45,320 bases of DNA. Source: Lentisphaeria bacterium (GTDB lineage: Bacteria > Verrucomicrobiota > Lentisphaeria > Victivallales > Victivallaceae). The notes below the pieces were generated by a model that saw only the letters and a program-made list of their open reading frames with translations, was not told the DNA's origin and ran no database searches. Where the stretch lies: assembly GCA_017450705.1 (NCBI GenBank), contig JAFSTC010000041.1, positions 1 to 45,320 of the forward strand. Direction: 5' to 3'. Made by a program: the position numbers and the translations under genes. Each line of letters opens with the position of its first letter. Within the stretch, counting starts at the first letter, position 1. This document shows, piece by piece, positions 14,445 to 22,467 of the stretch.

Positions 14445-15839
14445 ATGCTCATTCAACTTTCCCGCCACGCTTTTGTCCGGCATTTTGGCAATATGTCGGA
14501 AGTCATCAATCAGCGCAATGATGCCAAATTCTGGCTCCAGGATGCCGAACCGTTTTTGCGGTTCATCGACCGCACGCCTCGGAAGGAGGAGGAGATCATC
14601 CGGGACATCGCGGGCGTCTACGGGTGTCCGCCGGAGGATGTGGCGGAAGACTTCCGGGCATTTGCAGAAAATATATCCGGAGCGCTTCTGCGGGGAGAAA
14701 CCGAAGCGGAATTGTCCACGCAGGAACCGGAGTTCCGTTATTATACGAGACAGGAAGCCGAGGCGGAAACAGCGAGATCCGTTTCCCTTTCAGTTGAACG
14801 ATCACAGGAAACCGATAATTTCAGTGACAGCGGCATCAATGATTTTCTGATCGCCCACAGACAGATCTCATCCCTGCATATCGATCTGACGGATGGTTGT
14901 ACCGAACGGTGCGTCCACTGCTATGTGCCGGAATACGGAACAAAAACCCTGTCTTTCGATGCCGTCTGCAAAGTTCTGAAGGAATACCGGGACATGGGAG
15001 GTCTCGAAGTGGAATTATCCGGCGGGGAACCGATGTGTCATCCGCAATTCCGCGAGATTTTGAGATACGCCCGGAACTGCGACCTGATGATCACGGTATT
15101 GTCCAATTTGACAGTGCTGGACGAAAAAACCGTCAAAACATTGTCTGATGTAAGAATCAAATATCTGCAAACCAGCGTTTACAGTATGATCCCGGAAGTG
15201 CACGATGCGATCACGCAGCGCCCGGGGTCTTTCGCCGAAACCATGCGCGGGATCGCTTTGATGCGGGAGTACGATGTCCCTATGAAGATCAATACCCCCG
15301 TTTTAAAAGAAAATTTTGGATCGTGGCGTACCGTCGAGGAGTTCTGCGCGGACCAGAATTATAAATTCAGCAGCAATGCGAGTCTGCTTGCCAGGGTCAA
15401 CCATGACTGCGGAAATCTCGACCACGGCTTGAGCGCCGCGCAGATGCACTCGTATCTCTCATCCTGCCAGAGCAGCAATCCGTGGGGGCCCGGAACATTC
15501 AATAAACAGCCGGATGACCCGATGTGCGAAGTATGCACCATTAAACTGCGTCTGGATGCGGCGGGGAATTATTATCCCTGCGTTGCGGGACGCGGTCTCG
15601 TGCTGGGGAATTGCCATAAAGTGACCATACGGGAGGCATGGAACAGTGAACTGGCCGAAAAACTCCGCGCGTTGAAACAGCGGGATTTCCCAGAGTGTTT
15701 CCAATGCAAAAGCAGATGTTTCTGTCTGGCCTGTCCCGCCGCCAATTTCAATGAAACGGGCGACCTTTACCGGCATCGCCCCGAATATTGCATGGAGCCG
15801 AAAATCAAATATCAACTCTGCAAGGAAAAATCATGCTGA
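14445..15839 (+). CDS. Radical SAM/SPASM peptide maturase 1, with PqqD/RRE-like N-terminus
   Basis: A 464-aa enzyme. Residues 1-95 form a PqqD-like domain (starts MLIQLSRHAFVRHFG), the module that binds RiPP leader peptides. The radical SAM core has CTERCVHC, with the CX3CX2C cluster ligands Cys152, Cys156 and Cys159, followed by VELSGGEP. A C-terminal SPASM domain (from about residue 361) has CEVCTIKLRLDAAGNYYPC and later CFQCKSRCFCLACPAANFN plus a final EYC, enough to bind two auxiliary Fe-S clusters. Enzymes of this build make thioether or C-C bonds on Cys-rich precursors. Start 14445 has AAGGA upstream; the frame is open further up but that overlaps the previous gene. It is clearly paralogous to the next gene, with more AT-rich codons. 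The stop overlaps the next start by 7 bp. Confidence 0.88.
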   Translation: MLIQLSRHAFVRHFGNMSEVINQRNDAKFWLQDAEPFLRFIDRTPRKEEEIIRDIAGVYGCPPEDVAEDFRAFAENISGALLRGETEAELSTQEPEFRYYTRQEAEAETARSVSLSVERSQETDNFSDSGINDFLIAHRQISSLHIDLTDGCTERCVHCYVPEYGTKTLSFDAVCKVLKEYRDMGGLEVELSGGEPMCHPQFREILRYARNCDLMITVLSNLTVLDEKTVKTLSDVRIKYLQTSVYSMIPEVHDAITQRPGSFAETMRGIALMREYDVPMKINTPVLKENFGSWRTVEEFCADQNYKFSSNASLLARVNHDCGNLDHGLSAAQMHSYLSSCQSSNPWGPGTFNKQPDDPMCEVCTIKLRLDAAGNYYPCVAGRGLVLGNCHKVTIREAWNSELAEKLRALKQRDFPECFQCKSRCFCLACPAANFNETGDLYRHRPEYCMEPKIKYQLCKEKSC

Positions 15840-17293
15840 TCCGTCTTTCCAAAAACACGTTCGTCCGCAATTACGGGAACTTCACCTACGTTTTCCACAA
15901 ACTCAACGCCTACGACGAGATGTTCGACGGGGCGGAGGTGTTCATGCGGTGGATCACCCGGGAACCGCGGGAGAAGTCGGAGATCCTGAAAAACATCTGC
16001 GGCGTCTACACGGAGACCGATCCGGCTGAGATCGCGGCGGATTTCGAGGAGTTCATCGCCCCCATGATCGCGGCGGGGGCGGTCCTGACGGGAAACACGC
16101 CCGCCGAACTGGACGCGCAGGAGGTGAGTTTCCGCTACGACATGCCGGATCCGAAGACCGAACGGGACACGACGCCGGTCACGAAGGAAGAAGCGGAGAA
16201 GATGCCTCAACTCGTGCTCAAGAAATACTTCGAGGAGCATCCGACGCTCTTCGACATCCAGCTGGACATCACGCAGGCTTGCACGGAGCGGTGCATCCAC
16301 TGCTACGTGCCGGAGTACAATCCGCTCTTTTTGCCGTACGAAAAGATCCGCGAGGTGATTGACGAGTTCCGGGAGATGGGCGGACTGCACGTCGGGCTCT
16401 CCGGCGGGGAGTGCATGCTGCATCCGGATTTCGAAAAGATCGTGCGGTACATCCGGAGCAAGGACTGCACTTGCGGCATCCTCTCCAATCTCACGCTGTG
16501 CGACGACGGCAAGGTCGCTCTGCTGAAGGAGATGGACTGCGGAGTCCAGGTTTCGCTTTACAGCATGGATCCGGAGATCCACGAGAGCATCACCAAAAGG
16601 AAAGGGTCGTGGCTGGAAACGAAGACAGCCATCGAAAAACTGTACAAAGCCAATGTGCCTGTCACGATCAGCTGTCCCACCATGCGGAAAAATTTCGAGG
16701 GCTATCTGGAGGTCATGAAATACGCGGAATCCATGCACATGTTCGCGCAGACCGATTTCATCATGATGGCGAAGGCGGATCACGATTCCAGCAACCTGGT
16801 CAACCGTCTGACCCTGCCGCAGACCAAATGTCTGCTGGAAGACATCATTCTGCGCGACGTGCCCATGATGAAGGAGTATTTCAACCCGGACGTGAAGGAC
16901 GAACTGCAGACGCCGGAAGAACGCGCCGAACAGCACATGTGCGGCGCCGGGACCGACAAGATGTGTCTCAATGCCGACGGGAATTATTACGCCTGTTCCG
17001 GATTTCAGGATTTCCCGCTGGGAAACTGTTTCAAACAGACCCTGCGGGACGTGTGGGAGAATTCTCCGCAGATCAAGTATCTGCGCGGACTGCGGGGCAA
17101 GGACATCCCGAAGTGCATCCACTGCAAAGACCGGAATTACTGTTCCATGTGTCTCGTGCGCAATTTCAACGAGACCGGGGACATGCTGAAAGTCGCGGAG
17201 CATTTCTGCAAGGTGGCCCGTCTCAATCACGAGATCGTGGACGAGCTCCATGCAAAACTGGAAAAAGAGTACCGGGCGGAACACGGGAAATGA
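15833..17293 (+). CDS. Radical SAM/SPASM peptide maturase 2, with PqqD/RRE-like N-terminus
   Basis: A 486-aa paralogue of the previous gene with the same order of domains: PqqD-like residues 1-95 (MLIRLSKNTFVRNYG), radical SAM cluster CTERCIHC (Cys150, Cys154, Cys157), HVGLSGGECM, and a SPASM domain from Cys370 (CGAGTDKMC, NADGNYYAC, CIHCKDRNYCSMC, EHFC). Codon use is GC-rich like the rest of the chromosome, unlike maturase 1, so the pair may have different histories. ATG 15833 follows AAGGAA. The stop overlaps the next gene as ATGA. With two precursors of different Cys pattern, the enzymes may each serve one peptide or act in sequence on both. Confidence 0.88.
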   Translation: MLIRLSKNTFVRNYGNFTYVFHKLNAYDEMFDGAEVFMRWITREPREKSEILKNICGVYTETDPAEIAADFEEFIAPMIAAGAVLTGNTPAELDAQEVSFRYDMPDPKTERDTTPVTKEEAEKMPQLVLKKYFEEHPTLFDIQLDITQACTERCIHCYVPEYNPLFLPYEKIREVIDEFREMGGLHVGLSGGECMLHPDFEKIVRYIRSKDCTCGILSNLTLCDDGKVALLKEMDCGVQVSLYSMDPEIHESITKRKGSWLETKTAIEKLYKANVPVTISCPTMRKNFEGYLEVMKYAESMHMFAQTDFIMMAKADHDSSNLVNRLTLPQTKCLLEDIILRDVPMMKEYFNPDVKDELQTPEERAEQHMCGAGTDKMCLNADGNYYACSGFQDFPLGNCFKQTLRDVWENSPQIKYLRGLRGKDIPKCIHCKDRNYCSMCLVRNFNETGDMLKVAEHFCKVARLNHEIVDELHAKLEKEYRAEHGK

Positions 17294-18036
17294 TCTGCGA
17301 CGCCCATGTGCATGTCGGCTATTTTCCCCGCAAGGGGCGGGAGGAACCCTTTTACTACTCGCCGCGGCGGATATTGGGGATCCTGAACCGGGCGGGCGTG
17401 GATGAATTCATTTTCTCTTCAACCAACGCGGTCTGGGATTTCGAAGGCGACGCCATGCACCGCGAGGCCCGGGAAATGCGCCGTCTCGCCGGGAAACGCG
17501 CCCACGCCTTTTTCTGGGTCACGGACGAATATCTGAAACGCGATCCCGATCTGGCGAAGCTGCCGTTTTTTTACGAAGGATTCAAGCTCCACGGCGGGGA
17601 GACCCCGTGGCTGGAGCATCCCCGGCTCCTTTCCCGGGTCCTCGCCGTTGCCCGGGAACGCAAATTCCCCGTCCAGATCCATACGGGGGAAAAGGACGAC
17701 AAGTCCGCCAATCCGATTTCGGGCTATCTGCCGTACTGCCGGAAATACCCGGAAGTCAGATTCGATCTCGCCCACGGCAAGCCCGCGGGGGACGTCCCCC
17801 GGGCGGTCAACGACAACGGCAACGTCTACGTGGACTGCGCCTACTGTTCCGCCGACGTCGTAAAAGGATGGCTGGACGCCGGAGCGCGGGAGGACCGGAT
17901 CCTCTTCGGCAGCGACATCCCCGTCCAGCAGAGACTTGCCGATCTGCCGCTGACGGCTTATCTGCGGAAGACCCTGCGGGGCTTTTCCTCCTCGAAAATA
18001 CGCTTCGAAAACTTCAGGGATTTTTTGAAAAAATGA
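17290..18036 (+). CDS. Amidohydrolase-2 family metal-dependent hydrolase in the RiPP operon
   Basis: A 248-aa TIM-barrel hydrolase. Metal ligands appear in order: HxH in CDAHVHVGYF (residues 6 and 8), His in VQIHTGE, His in DLAHGKP, and Asp in LFGSDIP. It is short for the family, nearer to TatD-like size. It overlaps maturase 2 upstream and the glycosyltransferase downstream, both by ATGA, so it belongs to the operon. In this context it could hydrolyse an amide of the modified peptide, including leader removal, since no dedicated protease is present; that is inference. An unrelated housekeeping role is possible. The in-frame open stretch upstream of 17290 is noncoding shadow of maturase 2. 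Confidence 0.72.
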   Translation: MICDAHVHVGYFPRKGREEPFYYSPRRILGILNRAGVDEFIFSSTNAVWDFEGDAMHREAREMRRLAGKRAHAFFWVTDEYLKRDPDLAKLPFFYEGFKLHGGETPWLEHPRLLSRVLAVARERKFPVQIHTGEKDDKSANPISGYLPYCRKYPEVRFDLAHGKPAGDVPRAVNDNGNVYVDCAYCSADVVKGWLDAGAREDRILFGSDIPVQQRLADLPLTAYLRKTLRGFSSSKIRFENFRDFLKK

Positions 18037-20027
18037 AGGAGATCGCCTACATTTCGCTTTGCCCCCTGGGCGACGTTGTCTGCTGTATGAACCAGCTGGA
18101 GCATCTGAAAAAGCTCTACGCCCCCTGCCGGATCACGGTTTTCGCCATCCCGCTCATCGCCGAACTGATGAAAAACTCCGCATGGGTGGACGAGGTCGTC
18201 GTGCTGAAGGGCAATGTCCGTTATGACCTCGAGCTGAGTGATTTCGTCCCCCCGGAAACGGAATTCGACGTTGTTTTCAACATGAGTTATTATCCGGTCT
18301 ACGTCGAATTGCAGAAAAGATTGAAATGCAAGGTCCGGTACGGCTCCGAGTGTCAGCCGCTGATCACGAAGGAACTGTGCGAAGCCAATTTCGACAAGTG
18401 GGTCAGTCAGGAATACTGGGACAACGTGACGCTCAAAAAATACCGGACGGTCTGCGAACAGATGGCGGAGCCGATCCGGCTGGTCGATCCGGAGTTCGAT
18501 TTCGTTTATCCGACGCTTACGCCGGAGACCTATCGTCTGGAGCCCTATCCCGGGGAACTGCCGGAAAAATTCGTGCTGTTTTTGCCCGGGACCAGCTGGA
18601 TCGGGAAATACTGGCCGGTCACGAAGTATCTCGCGGCCGCAAAGACTTTGAAAGCCGCGGGCGTGGATGCGGTCTTCGCCATCGGCCCGCAGGACCGGGT
18701 TCTGGTGCCGGAACTGGAAAAGAGCGGCTTCCCCGTGCTGGACACGCTGCCCTTTTCCCAGCTGGCGTATGTGGCGGATCGGGCGGAGCTTGTCATCGGC
18801 AACGATTCGGGGCCCATGCATTTCGCCGCCGCGTTCCACCGCAAAACGATCCACATCATCGCCAGCGGCTCCGCGTTCAACTGGTATCCCTACGAAGAAC
18901 CGGTCCACTCGCTTGTCATGCCGGACTGCGCAAGCGAAGAAAAATGCAACTCATGTCGGAAAACCTGCATCGGGAAGATCTCCGTGGAGAAGGTGGTGCG
19001 GAAACTCTTCGAAAAACTGGCTCTCCCGCAGCCGCGGATCCGGGAGGTCGCCTTCATGGTGCAGGACCGCATCGGCGATTCCCTCGTCAACATCGACGCC
19101 CTCGAGGCCGCGGCGAAAATCTGCGCGCCGTGCAATGTCACCGTTTTCGCGACGGAGACCATGGCGCCCTTCTTTCGGGCATACGCCTTTGCCGACCGGG
19201 TGATCGAGTTCCGCGGGGCGGAGACGGTTTTGCCGGACCGGGAATATGACGCCGTATTCAATTACCGCTACGACACGGCGTCGCTGGAGCTCCTGCGCCG
19301 GATGAAATACCGGACGGCTTACGGTTACGAACAGATCGACTTCCCGGAGTCCGTCTGCAAAGAGGTCTTCACGAAATATCTGCCGCTCTCGATGTGGGAC
19401 GACGTGAAACTGCGGCGCTACACCAGCGTCACGGAACAGGGCGCGTCTCTGATCCGGCTGGTCGATCCGGCGTATCACTGCAACGCGGTCTCCCTGGCGG
19501 AAAACACGCTGTGCACAGATTTCGCGGAACTGCCGGAAGGTCTGCTCGACCGCGACACGGTGCTGATCGTCCCCGGAGCCAGCAGCAGATACAAAGACTG
19601 GGGACTCGAAAATTACCTCCGTCTGGCCGCCGACCTGAAAGAAAAAGGGAAAAAACCGGTTTTCATTCTCGGCCCGCAGGAGAAAGATCTTTACGGGAAA
19701 CCGGCGGAAGGAGCCGGGTTCGAGACAGCGCTCGACCTTCCGCTGACTTCGATCGCCGCCCTGGCGTTCGCGTGCCGGCATCGCGGTTTCACCGTCGGCA
19801 ACGACACCGGCGTGATGCATCTCGTCCGCGCCTGCGGGTGCCCCAGCGTGACGGTCTGTTTCGAGGACACCAGTCTGACCTGGGCGCCCTACGCGGCGGA
19901 CATCCACAAAGTCGTTCACGCGGACTGCGCCGACTACGTTTCCTGCCGCAGGTGTGAAACGCGCGATTGCCGCAAAGACATGACCTATGAGAGAGTTTGG
20001 CATGAAGTCCGGCGTTTTCTCGCATGA
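18033..20027 (+). CDS. Double GT9 (heptosyltransferase-like) glycosyltransferase
   Basis: A 664-aa protein made of two fused glycosyltransferase-9 units. Unit 1 (about 1-330) starts IAYISLCPLGDVVCCMNQLE and has LPGTSWIGKYWPVTKY and IGNDSGPMH (from residue 255). Unit 2 (about 335-664) starts VAFMVQDRIGDSLVNIDALE and has VPGASSRYKDWGLENYL and VGNDTGVMH (from 588). Each unit ends with a Cys cluster, CNSCRKTC and CRRCETRDC. GT9 enzymes usually transfer ADP-heptose to LPS or, in some bacteria, to proteins; single-unit proteins of about 350 aa are the norm. Lying between RiPP maturases and an exporter with overlapping ends, it could glycosylate the peptide. LPS modification is the main alternative. 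Confidence 0.8.
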   Translation: MKEIAYISLCPLGDVVCCMNQLEHLKKLYAPCRITVFAIPLIAELMKNSAWVDEVVVLKGNVRYDLELSDFVPPETEFDVVFNMSYYPVYVELQKRLKCKVRYGSECQPLITKELCEANFDKWVSQEYWDNVTLKKYRTVCEQMAEPIRLVDPEFDFVYPTLTPETYRLEPYPGELPEKFVLFLPGTSWIGKYWPVTKYLAAAKTLKAAGVDAVFAIGPQDRVLVPELEKSGFPVLDTLPFSQLAYVADRAELVIGNDSGPMHFAAAFHRKTIHIIASGSAFNWYPYEEPVHSLVMPDCASEEKCNSCRKTCIGKISVEKVVRKLFEKLALPQPRIREVAFMVQDRIGDSLVNIDALEAAAKICAPCNVTVFATETMAPFFRAYAFADRVIEFRGAETVLPDREYDAVFNYRYDTASLELLRRMKYRTAYGYEQIDFPESVCKEVFTKYLPLSMWDDVKLRRYTSVTEQGASLIRLVDPAYHCNAVSLAENTLCTDFAELPEGLLDRDTVLIVPGASSRYKDWGLENYLRLAADLKEKGKKPVFILGPQEKDLYGKPAEGAGFETALDLPLTSIAALAFACRHRGFTVGNDTGVMHLVRACGCPSVTVCFEDTSLTWAPYAADIHKVVHADCADYVSCRRCETRDCRKDMTYERVWHEVRRFLA

Positions 20028-21825
20028 TCTTCTGGTCGCGAAACAGCTCTTCTTTCTGGCGAAGATCTTTTTCAGGGACCTGAAGAAACTGCTGGCAGTC
20101 AGTCTGGTGCTGGGATTTTTCGCCGAAACGCTGGCCATGCTCATGCCTCAGCTGACCGGGAACCTGGCCGGTTCGCTCGCCGACTGGACGGCCTTCCGGA
20201 GCGCCGCGTTTCTGTTTCTGGGGGTGGGGATCGTCCAGTTCCTGTTCGCTGTGAGCAACGACGTTTTCGACCGTCTGCTGAAAGACCGTCTGGAGCGGGA
20301 TTCCTGGTGCGCCGTGCACAGACAGCTCCTGACGATGGATCCCGATTACTATCAGACCCACGCCGCGGGGGAGATGCTGCTGAACATCAACTCCGGAAGC
20401 GGGATCGCCTATGAACTGCTGGAGCTGATCTGCTTCCCCGTCTTTTACGGAAGCGGCATGATCGCGGGGCTGATCCTGCTGACCCGTTCGCTGAGCGGGA
20501 TCCATCTCCCGGGCTGGCTGGTGGCGGCGCTGGTCGCGGCCATGGCGGCGCAGCCGTTCCAGACCTGGTATTTCGGGAAGCTGATCGCAAAGGCCTGCGT
20601 GAAGGTCCGCGAGAGCGGGACGCAGATCAACGAGGAGATCCTGAACGATCTCCACGCGCCGGCGGAGCTGCGGCTCCTGAACGCCGTGAAACGGCGGCTG
20701 GAGAAAATGTTCGCCGTCCAGCATCTGCTGGCCCTGCGCATGGATAAAGCCATGCTGCTGCACATCGCCAGCCGCTACTCCATGAGTCTGCTGATCCTGC
20801 TGTTCCAGTTCGCCATCGTCATTTCCGTTCTGATGAATTACGATTTGAAGGGAACGGTCGTCCGCGACCTGATTTCCTCCATTCTGCTGATCCCGCTGAT
20901 GTTCAATCATCTGAACAAGCTGCAGCAGATGTACAACGGGGTCAAGGACCGGGAACCCTACGTCGCGGCGGTCTACGAATTGTTCCGGCAGAAAAAGCGC
21001 CTTCCCGCCGGGACCCTCGACGGCCCCGGAGATCCCGCGGGCGGGATCGAGCTTGCCGGGGTCTCCTTCTCTTATCCGGAGGGGCCGCCGGTCCTGAAGG
21101 GGGTCGGCCTGTCGCTGCGGCCCGGCGGGACTTACGGACTGCTCTCCGCTTCCGGCGAGGGAAAATCGACCGTTCTCAAACTGCTCGGCCGACTCTATCT
21201 GCCCCAAGCCGGGGAGATCACCTGGGGCGGGACCGACATTTTCCGCATCCGCGAGGAGATCTACCGCGAAAGATGCGTCCTCTGTTCGCAGTTCCCGCTG
21301 TTCATAAAGGGGACGGTCCGCGACAATTTCAGGCTCCGGTCCCCGGAGATCTCCGACGAAGAGATCATCCGTCTGTGCAAGGAGACGGGATTCGCCGCCG
21401 TCATGGACACGCCCGAAAAAGCGATCCCCGATCTGGAACTCGCCCTCGGCGCGGACAACCTCTCCGGCGGGCAGAGAAGACTGCTCGCCCTCTCCGGGTG
21501 TCTCTCCGTCCATCCCCGGATCCTTCTGCTGGACGAACCCTCCTCGGGCGTGGACGGCCCCACGATCCGGGATCATCTCGTCCCCCTGCTCCAACGCCTG
21601 AAAGAACGAAATCTGCTCATCGTCGCGGCGGATCACAACGTGAACTTTCTCGCCGCCGTGTCGGACGAGATCTTCGTTCTGAAAGACGGCGCAGTCGCCG
21701 AACACGGCAAAACCTGTGCCCTCCGCCGCCGTCCGGACGGCCTGTTCCGCGCGTTCGCGGCAAAATGGAACGATCCGCAAGCCGAAGGCGGCCGTTTCCC
21801 GCTTTCCCGCCCCGGGAAAACTTGA
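19987..21825 (+). CDS. ABC transporter, fused membrane and ATPase domains, likely peptide exporter
   Basis: A 612-aa half-transporter. The N-terminal 330 residues hold about five or six membrane segments of the type-1 exporter fold. The C-terminal ATPase has a Walker A at 387-395 reading SASGEGKST, where the usual first Gly is Ser; a signature LSGGQRR at about 493; Walker B ILLLDEPSSG; and the switch His in VAADHN. There is no C39 peptidase domain, so it would not cleave the leader. It overlaps the GT9 gene; ATG 20002, preceded by GAGAG, is an alternative start five codons in. As the last gene of the operon it probably exports the finished peptide, or serves as self-immunity. Confidence 0.82.
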   Translation: MREFGMKSGVFSHDLLVAKQLFFLAKIFFRDLKKLLAVSLVLGFFAETLAMLMPQLTGNLAGSLADWTAFRSAAFLFLGVGIVQFLFAVSNDVFDRLLKDRLERDSWCAVHRQLLTMDPDYYQTHAAGEMLLNINSGSGIAYELLELICFPVFYGSGMIAGLILLTRSLSGIHLPGWLVAALVAAMAAQPFQTWYFGKLIAKACVKVRESGTQINEEILNDLHAPAELRLLNAVKRRLEKMFAVQHLLALRMDKAMLLHIASRYSMSLLILLFQFAIVISVLMNYDLKGTVVRDLISSILLIPLMFNHLNKLQQMYNGVKDREPYVAAVYELFRQKKRLPAGTLDGPGDPAGGIELAGVSFSYPEGPPVLKGVGLSLRPGGTYGLLSASGEGKSTVLKLLGRLYLPQAGEITWGGTDIFRIREEIYRERCVLCSQFPLFIKGTVRDNFRLRSPEISDEEIIRLCKETGFAAVMDTPEKAIPDLELALGADNLSGGQRRLLALSGCLSVHPRILLLDEPSSGVDGPTIRDHLVPLLQRLKERNLLIVAADHNVNFLAAVSDEIFVLKDGAVAEHGKTCALRRRPDGLFRAFAAKWNDPQAEGGRFPLSRPGKT

Positions 21826-21850
21826 AAAAGCGCCGCTCCGGCTCTATATT
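21822..21850 (+). promoter_or_regulatory. Promoter of the ECF sigma factor-kinase pair
   Basis: TTGAAA (21822-21827), exact 17-bp spacer, TATATT (21845-21850). It overlaps the stop of the ABC transporter gene and separates the two transcription units. Confidence 0.7.
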
Positions 21851-21876
21851 AGCCGTCGAAGGAACGGAATTTTGCC

Positions 21877-22467
21877 ATGCGCTATCCCACGACACGGAAA
21901 AGTCTGCTGGAACGGGTGCAGAGCGGCGACGAAGTCTCGTGGAACGAGTTTTACTGCCGCTACGCCCCCGTCGTCCGCGCCGTGGCCGCGCTCTACCGGC
22001 TCCACCCGGACGAGTGCGACGACGTCGTCCAGATGGTGATGACCAAATTCTTCGGAGCCCGGGAGCGCTACACCTACCGCGAAGGAAAAGTCAAGTTCCG
22101 CACGTACTTTGCGACGGTGATCCGCAGCTGTGCCGTCGATTACATCCGCGCCAACGCTTCGCCCGCGGGGACCCGTCTCCCGGAGCCCCCCGGCGAAGAC
22201 CCCTTCGGCGACCGCTTCCTCGAGGAGTGGCGCAAGGCGGTCCTCGACGAGGCCCTCGACGAACTCCGGCTCCGGGTCGACGGCAAAACCTATCAGGCCT
22301 TCGAGTGGTACGCGCTCCAGGGCCGTCCCGTCGCCGACGTCACGGCGGTCCTGTCGCTGACCCGCAATCAGGTCTATCTGGCCAAGTCCCGCTGCACCGC
22401 GATCCTGCGCGAGATCGTTTCCCGGCTCAACCGCGCCGACGGAGAACTCCATCTTGACTTGCCGTGA
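21877..22467 (+). CDS. ECF-type RNA polymerase sigma factor
   Basis: A 196-aa sigma-70 family protein. The region 2 helix reads NEFYCRYAPVVRAVAALYRL with DECDDVVQMVMTKFF as the conserved sigma2 tail. A region 4 helix-turn-helix follows at about 145-180 (GRPVADVTAVLSLTRNQVYLAKSR). The linker is long and acidic. The gene starts at ATG 21877, 27 bp behind a sigma-70-type promoter, so it may not be autoregulated. It overlaps a Ser/Thr kinase gene by 14 bp. In planctomycete-type genomes such sigma factor-kinase pairs replace anti-sigma control with phosphorylation, so the neighbour is the likely regulator. The target promoters are unknown. Confidence 0.82.
   Translation: MRYPTTRKSLLERVQSGDEVSWNEFYCRYAPVVRAVAALYRLHPDECDDVVQMVMTKFFGARERYTYREGKVKFRTYFATVIRSCAVDYIRANASPAGTRLPEPPGEDPFGDRFLEEWRKAVLDEALDELRLRVDGKTYQAFEWYALQGRPVADVTAVLSLTRNQVYLAKSRCTAILREIVSRLNRADGELHLDLP

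Noticed and set aside
19987-21825. C39-type bacteriocin-processing exporter
   Set aside because: The protein begins directly with membrane segments; there is no N-terminal Cys protease domain.
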